Source: an uncultured Acidimicrobiales bacterium (lineage in GTDB: Bacteria; Actinomycetota; Acidimicrobiia; Acidimicrobiales; SZUA-35). Taken from it: DNA of 64,000 nucleotides. Below, piece after piece: positions 8,472-15,934 of the stretch. The DNA lies in contig CALKTH010000024.1 of assembly GCA_937997485.1 (NCBI GenBank), positions 1 to 64,000 of the forward strand, written 5' to 3'. Made by a program: the position numbers and the translations under genes. Within the stretch, counting starts at the first letter, position 1, and the number at the start of each line of letters is the position of its first letter. The notes under the pieces were generated by a model. That model worked only from the letters and a program-made list of their open reading frames with translations, was not told the DNA's origin and searched no databases.

Positions 8472-10061
8472 CTAGCCAATCGCGTCGGGCATGGAAGACT
8501 TGCGCTCGGCCATGTAGTCGAGCATCGCCTGGTCGGCAGTGGGGTCGAGCGGCGGGGCTTCGTAGCGGGCCAGCATGTCCTTCCATTGAGTGTTCGCTCG
8601 TTGAGCAGCGGTGAGTTCGCCTTCCTCGCTCCACTGTTCGTAGCTGTTGTTGTCTGCGACCGTCGAGCGGTAGAACGCGGTTTCGAAGTTCTGCAGGGTG
8701 TGGCCGTTGCCGAGGAAGTGCTGGCCGGGAGGGTTGGTTCGGAACGCTTCCATCGCCTGGCCGTTCTCGGAGATGTCAATGCCCTTGGCGTAGATCTCCA
8801 TCATGCCGAGTTGGTCGGCGTCCATGATCAACTTCTCGTAGCTGATGGCGAGGCCGCCCTCGATCCATCCGGCGGCGTGCAACACGAAGTTCACGCCGGC
8901 CAGAACGGTCGGAAGGATGGTGGACGCCGACTCGTACGCCGCCTGGGCGTCGGGCGCCTTCGAGGACGTGAACTGACCTCCGGAGCGGAACGGGACACCG
9001 ACTCGGCGAGCGAGCGACGCCATGACCGAAATTGCCTGTCCCGCTTCGGGCGTTCCAAAGGTCGGAGCGCCGGTGGCCATCGACATCGACGAGGCGAAGG
9101 TGCCGAAGATGACCGGAGCGCCAGGCCGAACGAGTTGGCAGTACGCCATCCCAGTCAAGGCCTCAGCGAGTGCCTGCGCTGCGAGGCCAGCCACCGTGAC
9201 GGGACTCATCGCCCCAGCCAGGATGAACGGCGACATGATGCACGCTTGGTTGTTCCTGGCGTACACCGTGGCGGCTCCGAGCATGGTGCCGTCCCACCGG
9301 AGTGGCGACGACGCATTGATCAGGCTGGTGAGAACGGTGCGGTCCTGGAGATCGCCGCCGAAGGCAAGACGAGCCATCTCGACGGAGTCTTCGGCCCGCT
9401 CCGGCGCAGTCACCGAGCCCATCATCGGCTTGTCTGAGTACTTGAGGTGGGCATACATCATGTCGAGGTGCCGCTTGTTGACAGGAATGTCGACGGGCTC
9501 ACAGACGGTGCCACCCGAGTGGTGGAGGTGGGGGAGCATGTACGTCAGCTTGACGATGTTCTCGAAGTCCTCGATCGTCGCATAGCGACGGCCGTTGTCG
9601 AGATCGGTGACGAACGGTGATCCGTAGTTCGGAGCGAAGACGGTGGTGTTGCCACCGATACGAACGTTGCGCTCGGGGTTCCGGGCGTGCTGGACGTACT
9701 CCTTCGGGGCGTGCTGTTGCACGATCTCCCGGCACAGACCTCGAGGGAACTTGACGAGATCTTCGCCCTCGATGGTGGCGCCAGCATCCCGCCAGAGATC
9801 CAAGGCCTCCGGTGTTTCCTGGAAGGCGATGCCGATCTCGCTCATGATGATCTCGGCGTTTTCCTCGATTGCCGCGAGTCCGGCCTCGTCGAGCATCTCG
9901 ATGGGCGGCATCGTCCGCTCGAGATAGGGCTTGGTCACCGCGTTGCCAGCGGCACGCTTGGCCTGACGGCCGGCGCGGCCGCCGCCGCTGCGTCGCCCGC
10001 TTCGAGCTGGAGCAGCAGCTGCCGGGGTCTCCGCGCCGGGGGAGTCGGTGGTGTCAGTCAT
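8472..10061 (-). CDS. MttB-family (trimethylamine/glycine-betaine type) corrinoid methyltransferase, non-pyrrolysine
   Basis: The 529-residue protein belongs to the trimethylamine methyltransferase family, which moves a methyl group from a quaternary or tertiary amine to a partner corrinoid protein. Family landmarks are PNYGSPFVTDLDNGRRYATIEDF, LINASSPLRWDGTML and ATGAPTFGTPEAGQ. There is no internal TAG, so it is of the non-pyrrolysine (MtgB-like) type. The true methyl donor cannot be read from sequence. An Arg/Gly/Ala-rich N-terminal 45 residues precedes the family domain. The start at 10061 has AAAGG upstream and overlaps the TGA of the reactivase gene by 4 nt, which suggests translational coupling. 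It is the last gene of the operon. The stop codon is TAG. Confidence 0.88.
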   Translation of the reverse strand: MTDTTDSPGAETPAAAAPARSGRRSGGGRAGRQAKRAAGNAVTKPYLERTMPPIEMLDEAGLAAIEENAEIIMSEIGIAFQETPEALDLWRDAGATIEGEDLVKFPRGLCREIVQQHAPKEYVQHARNPERNVRIGGNTTVFAPNYGSPFVTDLDNGRRYATIEDFENIVKLTYMLPHLHHSGGTVCEPVDIPVNKRHLDMMYAHLKYSDKPMMGSVTAPERAEDSVEMARLAFGGDLQDRTVLTSLINASSPLRWDGTMLGAATVYARNNQACIMSPFILAGAMSPVTVAGLAAQALAEALTGMAYCQLVRPGAPVIFGTFASSMSMATGAPTFGTPEAGQAISVMASLARRVGVPFRSGGQFTSSKAPDAQAAYESASTILPTVLAGVNFVLHAAGWIEGGLAISYEKLIMDADQLGMMEIYAKGIDISENGQAMEAFRTNPPGQHFLGNGHTLQNFETAFYRSTVADNNSYEQWSEEGELTAAQRANTQWKDMLARYEAPPLDPTADQAMLDYMAERKSSMPDAIG

Positions 10062-12127
10062 GAGGTGGCCTTTCGGCGTCGTCGGCGGGGGCGATCGCCC
10101 GCTGAACTGGTGGTCACGGCGGGCAGCTCGACGATGCTCGCCAAATGAGGGGTAGGAACGGTCTTGTGAGGGAACGCCATGGCGTTCACGAAGAGCTCCT
10201 GGAAGCGGGGCTCGGTCGCGGTCTCGATCTTCTCGACTGCGGCCACGGTCTTCTCGGTATCGCGCCGTTCTGCCGCAGACAGCAGCATGCGGACAGCACC
10301 AGCCCCCGCCGAGTTCCCCGTTGAAGCGACGGCCTCGACCGGGCAATCGGGAACAAGGCCGAGCACGAGGGCATACAGCGGATCGATGTGGGATCCGAAG
10401 GCCCCGGCGAGGCGAATGTCGGTGATGGCGTCGATGCCGGCATGTTCCATGAGGAGATCAATGCCGGCTCGCAGCGCCGCCTTGGCCAGTTGAATGGCGC
10501 GCACGTCGTTCTGGGCGATTCGCAGTTCGAGTCCGTTCGGCGACTCATCGGCGCTGATCAGCACGTAAGAAAAAGTGCGCTCATCGGCGACGATGCGCGA
10601 CGTGTGCTTGGGGTGGGTGGGATCGGCCAGTGCGCCCTGAATGACGCCATCGGTGTCGAGCACGCCGGCGAGGTACATCTCTCCGAGCACCTCGATGATG
10701 CCGCTGCCGCACACGCCGATGACGCCGAGGTCATTGGCTGCGGTATCGAATCCGTCCTCGTTGCTCCAGAGGTCGCTTCCGATGATCTTGACGCGGGGCT
10801 CGAGGGTGTCTCGATCGATGCGCACCCGTTCGATGGCGCCTGCGCTCGCCCGGACGCCACAGCTGATCTGGGCACCCTCGAACGCCGGCCCGGTGGGGGA
10901 GGAAGCGGCGTACAACTGCCGTTCATCGCCGAGCACGATCTCGGCGTTGGTTCCGACATCGACCAGCAACTGGGTCGTGGCGGTGCGGTGCGGGCCTTCG
11001 GCGTTGATGGCTGCCGCGGTGTCCGCCCCAACGTGTCCGGCGATGCAGGGTGCGACGTAGACCTCAGCGTTTGGACAGTCGAGATCGAGCATCTCGGCCG
11101 GAAGGTCCACGGCCTGGCTCGTGGCCAGCAGGAACGGCGCCGCTCCCAGCGGCGTGGGATCGATACCGAGCAGCAGGTGATGCATGATCGGGTTGCCGAC
11201 CAAAGTGATGGCTAACACATGGGAACGGTCAACGTCGGAACCGTCTCGGGCACAGTCGGCGAGCAACTCGCCGATCAGCTCGTCGAGAGCGCTCCGAACC
11301 GAGGTCGTCAGCTCGACCTCGCCGCCAGGGTTCATCATGACGTAGCTGACCCGACTCATGAGGTCCTCGCCGAACCGAATCTGGGGGTTCATCCGGCCGG
11401 ACGTGGCCAGCACGTCGCCGGTGGTGAGATCGCACAGGTGGCCGGCGATCGTGGTCGATCCGATGTCGACGGCGACACCGAGTGCGGTGTCAACGAACCC
11501 GGGCCATATGGCGGTGACCATCGATGGCGAGGTGTCGTTTCCGGGCCGCACGGCGACGGTCACTCCGGGCAGGTCGCCGTCGAGCACGGTGCGAGACAAT
11601 GCCGGATGCAATTGGGCCAGCACTGCCGGCGCGACTCGTGCGTCGCTGATGTGCCACTCGGTTTCCAGGGCCGCTGTGATGAGATCGACCGCGGTCGCGT
11701 CGTCGCCAAGCTCGGCAGTGAGCGGTTCGATGTAGCGGAGGAACGCCACGGGATCGAGGGCGATCTCGCCGACTTCCACGTTCTTGCGCACCACCTGCTG
11801 ATGGATTTGTGAGGCGGCAGGAACATCAACGACAACGTCGCCGCAGACCGTGGTGGCACAGCTCAGCCGCTGCCCCTCGCCGATGGGCCGCTTGCCTACA
11901 TAGCCGAGTTCGACCGTGTTCGGCTCGGAGAGTGCGTCAGCGTCGACGGTCAATCCCCACTTGGGGAACGACCCTTCGGTCGGAGCGATCTGGCAGCGAC
12001 CACAAATGCCTCGTCCGCCGCAGACAGAGTCGATGTCGGCGCCGAGTTCGCGCGCCGCATCGAGCACCGTGGTGCCCTCGGGGACCTCGCCCTCGAGGCC
12101 ACTCGGCGTGAAGACGATGCGAGGCAC
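10058..12127 (-). CDS. ASKHA-domain reductive activator of corrinoid protein with N-terminal 2Fe-2S domain (RACo-like)
   Basis: The 689-residue protein matches the RACo/RamA-type reactivases (DUF4445) that use ATP to reduce inactive Co(II) corrinoid back to Co(I). A plant-type ferredoxin domain binds 2Fe-2S through C36, C42, C45 and C90 (CGGRGICGRC...SC). The ASKHA fold follows, with VAVDIGSTTIAGHL near residue 220 and the later phosphate and adenosine loops LVDVGTNAEI and LAGAFGSHIDP. The start is GTG at 12127, three bases after the stop of the methyltetrahydrofolate methyltransferase gene. The last dozen residues are a basic tail, PRRRRRKATS, not expected for the family. Confidence 0.9.
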   Translation of the reverse strand: MPRIVFTPSGLEGEVPEGTTVLDAARELGADIDSVCGGRGICGRCQIAPTEGSFPKWGLTVDADALSEPNTVELGYVGKRPIGEGQRLSCATTVCGDVVVDVPAASQIHQQVVRKNVEVGEIALDPVAFLRYIEPLTAELGDDATAVDLITAALETEWHISDARVAPAVLAQLHPALSRTVLDGDLPGVTVAVRPGNDTSPSMVTAIWPGFVDTALGVAVDIGSTTIAGHLCDLTTGDVLATSGRMNPQIRFGEDLMSRVSYVMMNPGGEVELTTSVRSALDELIGELLADCARDGSDVDRSHVLAITLVGNPIMHHLLLGIDPTPLGAAPFLLATSQAVDLPAEMLDLDCPNAEVYVAPCIAGHVGADTAAAINAEGPHRTATTQLLVDVGTNAEIVLGDERQLYAASSPTGPAFEGAQISCGVRASAGAIERVRIDRDTLEPRVKIIGSDLWSNEDGFDTAANDLGVIGVCGSGIIEVLGEMYLAGVLDTDGVIQGALADPTHPKHTSRIVADERTFSYVLISADESPNGLELRIAQNDVRAIQLAKAALRAGIDLLMEHAGIDAITDIRLAGAFGSHIDPLYALVLGLVPDCPVEAVASTGNSAGAGAVRMLLSAAERRDTEKTVAAVEKIETATEPRFQELFVNAMAFPHKTVPTPHLASIVELPAVTTSSAGDRPRRRRRKATS

Positions 12128-12130
12128 GTG

Positions 12131-13033
12131 TCAGCTGGCCTTGCGACGCCGGCGACCGCCGCGAGCACCACCAGCACCAACCGGTGCGTTGGGGTCTCGG
12201 TTGGCCCGGATCCAGGCGGCGCAGTCTTGATCGTGGCCAGCAAGAACGTCGGCGGCCATGACGGCTCGCTTCACCTCTTCATGCAGCGGGCTCATGATGG
12301 CGGAGGTCATGCCGGCACCGATCGCCATCGAGAGGAAGGTGCCCGTGACGGCGTGGCGGTTGGGCAGGCCGAAGCTCACGTTGGATGCGCCGCACGTGGT
12401 GTTGACCCCGAGTTCGTTGCGGAGGCGACCTACGAGGCGGAACACCTGCTGGCCGGCGGTACCCATCGCTCCGATGGGCATGACGAGCGGGTCCACGACG
12501 ATGTCGGCCCGCGGGATGCCGTGGTCGGCGGCCCGGTTGACGATCTTCTCGGCCACGGCGAAGCGGACGTCGGGATCTTCGGAGATGCCGGTCTCGTCGT
12601 TCGAGATGGCCACCACGGCTGCGCCGTACTTGGCGACGAGAGGAAGGACCCGCTCCATCTGCTCGTCTTCTCCGGTCACGGAGTTGATGAGCGGCTTGCC
12701 TTGGTACACCGCACAGCCGGCTTCGAGTGCCTCGATGATGGAGGAATCGATGGCCAGAGGAACGTCCGTGACCTTCTGGACGAGCTCGATGGCCCGAGCG
12801 AGGAGCGCCGGCTCATCGGCCAGTGGGATACCAGCGTTCACGTCGAGCATCTGAGCGCCCGCTTCGACCTGGGCGATGGCGTCGGCCTCGACCCGGCTGA
12901 AGTCGCCTTCCTTCATCTCTGCGGCGAGCAGCTTGCGGCCGGTCGGGTTGATGCGTTCGCCGATCATCACGAAAGGACGATCGAAACCGATCACCACTTC
13001 CTTGGTCGCCGAGCTGATGATGGTGTCGGTCAT
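12131..13033 (-). CDS. Methyltetrahydrofolate:corrinoid methyltransferase (pterin-binding, MtvA/MtgA/AcsE-like)
   Basis: The 300-residue protein is a pterin-binding TIM barrel of the dihydropteroate-synthase/MeTr fold. It should transfer methyl groups between the corrinoid protein and tetrahydrofolate. Diagnostic stretches are PFVMIGERINPTGRK, GAQMLDVNAG, PLAIDSS, PLINSVTGE and NTTCGASNVSFGLPNR. In an operon with an MttB-family enzyme the likely direction is from methyl-corrinoid to tetrahydrofolate, making 5-methyl-THF. A basic C-terminal tail (GGRRRRKAS) extends past the usual end of the domain. The start overlaps the upstream gene's TGA as ATGA (13030-13033). Confidence 0.9.
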   Translation of the reverse strand: MTDTIISSATKEVVIGFDRPFVMIGERINPTGRKLLAAEMKEGDFSRVEADAIAQVEAGAQMLDVNAGIPLADEPALLARAIELVQKVTDVPLAIDSSIIEALEAGCAVYQGKPLINSVTGEDEQMERVLPLVAKYGAAVVAISNDETGISEDPDVRFAVAEKIVNRAADHGIPRADIVVDPLVMPIGAMGTAGQQVFRLVGRLRNELGVNTTCGASNVSFGLPNRHAVTGTFLSMAIGAGMTSAIMSPLHEEVKRAVMAADVLAGHDQDCAAWIRANRDPNAPVGAGGARGGRRRRKAS

Positions 13034-13380
13034 GAGAGGTCTCCCTCGAGTTGGTTGGTGTCATCGCCCGGCGCATGACCGCCGTTGTCGACAAACGAAT
13101 TGAGCACGTCCAGCGTGAACGTGGCATCGAGTTCTGCCGCCAGCGCCTCGGCCTCAGCCCGCGGGTCGGCTCCGGCCTTCCGGGCTTCACGGCGTACCTC
13201 TCCGACGTAGCTGTTGGCGTCGCTGAGGCCGGCGCGCATGGCCGCCCGGTCTGCCGCTTTCTCGAAGCGTGGCTTCAGCGGGTACTGATGCCGCTCGCGC
13301 CCTTCGATGCCGTTGACTTGTGTGGGGATGTCGCGCCAGTAGATAACGACGACTTGGTTGGCACTACCTCGGCGAGCCAT
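13030..13380 (-). CDS. Small virulence-factor-domain protein (PF13769-like)
   Basis: The 116-residue protein starts MARRGSANQVVVIYWRDIPT and continues with VNGIEGRERHQYPLKPRFEK and AADRAAMRAGLSDANSY. This is the pattern of the short virulence-factor domain named from a Brucella gene. I recall such genes beside methylene-THF reductase or corrinoid methyltransferase genes in marine alphaproteobacteria, and the biochemical role is unknown. It sits between the corrinoid-protein gene (8-nt gap) and the methyl-THF methyltransferase gene (4-nt overlap), which argues for a role in the methyl-transfer pathway rather than virulence. The long upstream extension of this frame runs antisense-like through the corrinoid gene and is discarded. 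Confidence 0.75.
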   Translation of the reverse strand: MARRGSANQVVVIYWRDIPTQVNGIEGRERHQYPLKPRFEKAADRAAMRAGLSDANSYVGEVRREARKAGADPRAEAEALAAELDATFTLDVLNSFVDNGGHAPGDDTNQLEGDLS

Positions 13381-13388
13381 CGCAGGGG

Positions 13389-14117
13389 CTACGCGTTTGC
13401 CTTCTGGCGGCGATCGGTGACCATCGCCTTGGCCATCTCGGCAGCTACTGCGGCGTCGCGGCAGTAGCCATCGGCGCCAACCGCAGTGCCGAACTCTTCG
13501 TTCAACGGCGCGCCGCCGACGAGCACGATGTAGTCGTCTCGCAGGCCCTTCTCGGTGAGGGTGTCGATGACCACCTTCATGTAGGGCATGGTCGTAGTGA
13601 GTAGAGCGCTCATGCCGAGAATGTCGGGCTTGTGTTCTTCCAGCGCGGCGAGGTATTCGTCCACGTCGGTGTTGATACCGATGTCGATCACTTCGAAGCC
13701 GGCGCCTTCGAGCATCATGGCCACGAGGTTCTTGCCGATGTCGTGGATGTCGCCCTTCACGGTGCCGATCACGACCTTGCCCACGCTCTCGGCGCCGGTC
13801 TCGGCCAGCAGCGGACGGAGGATCTCCATGCCCGCCTTCATGGCGTTGGCCGCCAGCAGCACCTCCGGCACGAAGAGAATGCCGTCGCGGAAGTCGATGC
13901 CGACGATCCGCATGCCCTCGACGAGTGCATCGTTCAGGGTCTTGTCCGGCCCCCAACCTCGTCCGAGGAGAATGTTGGTGCCTTCGACGATCTCGTCACC
14001 CAAGCCGTCGTAGAGATCATCATGCATTTGGGCCACGAGTTCTTCGTCGCTCAGCGCGGACAGATCGATCTCGGCTTCTTCTTCGCCGAGATCGTCGGTG
14101 GGTTCAACGTCAGACAT
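13389..14117 (-). CDS. Corrinoid (B12-binding) protein of a methyltransferase system
   Basis: The 242-residue protein is the methyl carrier of a three-component methyl-transfer system. After an acidic N-terminal 25 residues it has the B12-binding cap helices (about 28-110). The Rossmann B12 domain follows with the base-off/His-on motif D123-x-H125-x-x-G128 in GTVKGDIHDIGKN. Later family motifs are DIGINTDVDEYL, LGMSALLTTTMPYM and VLVGGAPLNEEF. It is the first gene of a five-gene minus-strand operon and faces the divergent IclR gene. It serves both the MttB-like enzyme and the methyl-THF methyltransferase. Confidence 0.92.
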   Translation of the reverse strand: MSDVEPTDDLGEEEAEIDLSALSDEELVAQMHDDLYDGLGDEIVEGTNILLGRGWGPDKTLNDALVEGMRIVGIDFRDGILFVPEVLLAANAMKAGMEILRPLLAETGAESVGKVVIGTVKGDIHDIGKNLVAMMLEGAGFEVIDIGINTDVDEYLAALEEHKPDILGMSALLTTTMPYMKVVIDTLTEKGLRDDYIVLVGGAPLNEEFGTAVGADGYCRDAAVAAEMAKAMVTDRRQKANA

Positions 14118-14163
14118 GATCAGCTTCCAACACGGCGAATCGCCCGAAGCGGGAGTTTTCGCG

Positions 14164-14202
14164 GACTTCCAAGATGTGGAAAATTACCGTATCATGGAAG
14201 TC
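14164..14202. promoter_or_regulatory. Candidate IclR operator overlapping a promoter in the divergent intergenic region
   Basis: A perfect 8-bp inverted repeat GACTTCCA (14164-14171) / TGGAAGTC (14195-14202) is separated by 23 nt. A nested TTCCA-AGATG-TGGAA repeat lies at 14167-14181. On the plus strand TTCCAA (14167) and TATCAT (14190) stand 17 nt apart, like -35 and -10 elements for the IclR gene. The left arm would cover -35 and the right arm would abut -10. This is an AT-rich island in the 189-bp spacer between the corrinoid operon and the regulator. Binding by the adjacent IclR protein is inferred. Confidence 0.5.
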
Positions 14203-14306
14203 GTGAGCCCTTCAAGGCGCAAGCGAGGGGTCTGTGCCGCCTCTCACACATCGCAACGGATGGTCCGTTTTCGCCGTCTCGACGACGCTCGTTCGACGAG
14301 GGTTCT

Positions 14307-15068
14307 ATGAGTGGCGTGCAGAGCGTGGAGCGCGCCTTCCGCCTTCTCCAGGCGATCTCCGTCGAGCCGAGCGGGCTCACCGAGCTGGCCCGGAGTGTCG
14401 AGTTGCCAATCAGTACTGCGTCCCGCTTGTTGGGGACGCTCGAGGGCTTGGGTGCGGTGGAGCGCCTCGAAGATGCAGGGCTCTACCGGATTGGTCCTGC
14501 GATCTCATCGATGGCGCTGACGGTCGATGCCGATGTCAGCTTGGCTGCGGTCGCTCACGCCGAGCTCGAGGCGCTCATGGGCGAAGTGCACGAGGCCGCC
14601 GGTCTTTCGGTCGCCAGTGGCTTTTCCATGCACTACATCGATCAGGTCGACAGTGTGCAGCCGATCCAGGTGCAGGATTGGGTGGGCTCCCGAGTGCCGA
14701 TGCACCTGGTGTCCTCTGGGCTGGTGGTGCTGGCGCATTGGCCGAGTGAGGTGCTCGAGCAGTACCTGGACGGTGAACTCGCTGCGCCGACAAAGCACTC
14801 GATCAGCAAGCCCGAAGCGATTCGCGTTCGGCTCGACGACGTTCGGGCGCGGGGTGTTGCGTGGTCGATGGAAGAGCTGGAGATCGGTATCAACTCCGTC
14901 GCCGCTCCCATCTTTAGCGGCATGGGAGAGGTCATCGGCGCCGTGCATCTTCACGGCCCGGCGTATCGCTTCCCCGGCGACGGTGGGGAGCGCTACGAAG
15001 CGGCCGTCGTGAACGCGGGTCGTGACATCACCGCACTCCTCGGGCCGACGGCGGTGAGTGGGCCGTGA
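14307..15068 (+). CDS. IclR-family transcriptional regulator
   Basis: The 253-residue regulator has an N-terminal winged helix (MSGVQSVERAFRLLQAI, then LTELARSVELPISTASRLLGTLEGLGAVERLED). A C-terminal IclR effector domain follows (MHYIDQVDS, SGLVVLAHWP, RVRLDDVRARGVAWSMEELEIG, SVAAPIFSG). The start is ATG at 14307 with GAGG about 7 nt upstream. The long open frame from 13632 is antisense to the corrinoid gene. Its position divergent from the methyl-transfer operon makes it the prime candidate regulator, sensing the methylated substrate or a product. It overlaps the next gene by GTGA. Confidence 0.92.
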   Translation: MSGVQSVERAFRLLQAISVEPSGLTELARSVELPISTASRLLGTLEGLGAVERLEDAGLYRIGPAISSMALTVDADVSLAAVAHAELEALMGEVHEAAGLSVASGFSMHYIDQVDSVQPIQVQDWVGSRVPMHLVSSGLVVLAHWPSEVLEQYLDGELAAPTKHSISKPEAIRVRLDDVRARGVAWSMEELEIGINSVAAPIFSGMGEVIGAVHLHGPAYRFPGDGGERYEAAVVNAGRDITALLGPTAVSGP

Positions 15069-15892
15069 GCGAACACGTCCGCCGCTCAGGCGTTCCCTCC
15101 TCGGAACAGCTCCATGCGCTGACCGACGCCTTCGTCGCGTGCAGCCGGCGCTCGCTCGAGTGGTTCCGTCAGCCCCTCGATGTGCAGGACAAAGGCACGG
15201 CGGGCGGCGCACCGGAGGGTGTGTTCGACCCTGTGACGGTCGCTGACGGCTTCGTCGAGGATCTGCTCCGCGGGGTCATCGACGACGCGTTCCCCGGCAG
15301 CGTCATCGTTGGTGAAGAGCGCGGCCGTTCAGGAAGCGGGCCGCTGGAATGGATCATCGATCCGATCGATGGCACGCGAGCCTTCATCTCGGGCCAGCCC
15401 TCGTGGGGCACGCTGATCGGCCTGAGCGTCGAGGGGAGTCCCGTCGCGGGCTGGATGCACATGCCGGTGCTCGATGAGACCTACGTGGCGATCGACGGCG
15501 TCGGCACGCTTGTCGGCGGGGCTCGGGAAGAGCGTCCGCTTCGAGCTCGGCCCGGGGTCGATGTGGCAGAAAAAATTCTGCTCTGCACACATCCGTCGAT
15601 GTTCGTGACTCCAGAGGAGATCAGCGCGTTCGCCCGAGTGGCGTCTCAGGTGCGTTTGACGCGGTACGGCGGAGACTGTCTCAACTACGGATTGGTTGCG
15701 GCCGGATTCGCCGATGTTGTCATCGAGAACCAGTTGCAACCATATGACATCCGACCCCTGATCCCGATCGTGGAAGCGGCCGGTGGGTGCGTCACGGATT
15801 TGCAGGGAAACGCCCCTCTCGGTGGCGGTTTTGTGGTGACAAGCGCAAATCCGTCACTCCACGCGGTCATTTTGGATCTGCTTTCGTCATAG
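15065..15892 (+). CDS. Inositol-monophosphatase-family phosphatase (HisN-like)
   Basis: The 275-residue protein has the metal-dependent phosphatase signature: DPVTVAD, VGEERG, then WIIDPIDGTRAFISGQPSWGTLIGL. The C-terminal motif reads YDIRPLIPIVEAAGG, where most members have a W-D-x-A-P variant, and it resembles histidinol-phosphatase-type members. The substrate could be histidinol phosphate, inositol phosphate or another sugar phosphate. The GTG start at 15065 overlaps the IclR stop as GTGA, so both genes form one transcript. A link to the corrinoid pathway is possible but unproven. Confidence 0.85.
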   Translation: MSEHVRRSGVPSSEQLHALTDAFVACSRRSLEWFRQPLDVQDKGTAGGAPEGVFDPVTVADGFVEDLLRGVIDDAFPGSVIVGEERGRSGSGPLEWIIDPIDGTRAFISGQPSWGTLIGLSVEGSPVAGWMHMPVLDETYVAIDGVGTLVGGAREERPLRARPGVDVAEKILLCTHPSMFVTPEEISAFARVASQVRLTRYGGDCLNYGLVAAGFADVVIENQLQPYDIRPLIPIVEAAGGCVTDLQGNAPLGGGFVVTSANPSLHAVILDLLSS

Positions 15893-15934
15893 ACCTGCAA
15901 CAACGGGCGGATTTCACACTAAGGTCCCCCGGCA

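Noticed and set aside
8472-8474. TAG at the end of the MttB-family gene as a pyrrolysine codon
   Set aside because: Pyrrolysine in MttB is internal, around residue 334. This TAG is at the normal C-terminal end, reading on gives unrelated residues, and no pyl genes are seen.
12128-13078. 316-residue plus-strand open frame
   Set aside because: It is the complement of the methyl-THF methyltransferase gene, with no independent start signal or similarity.
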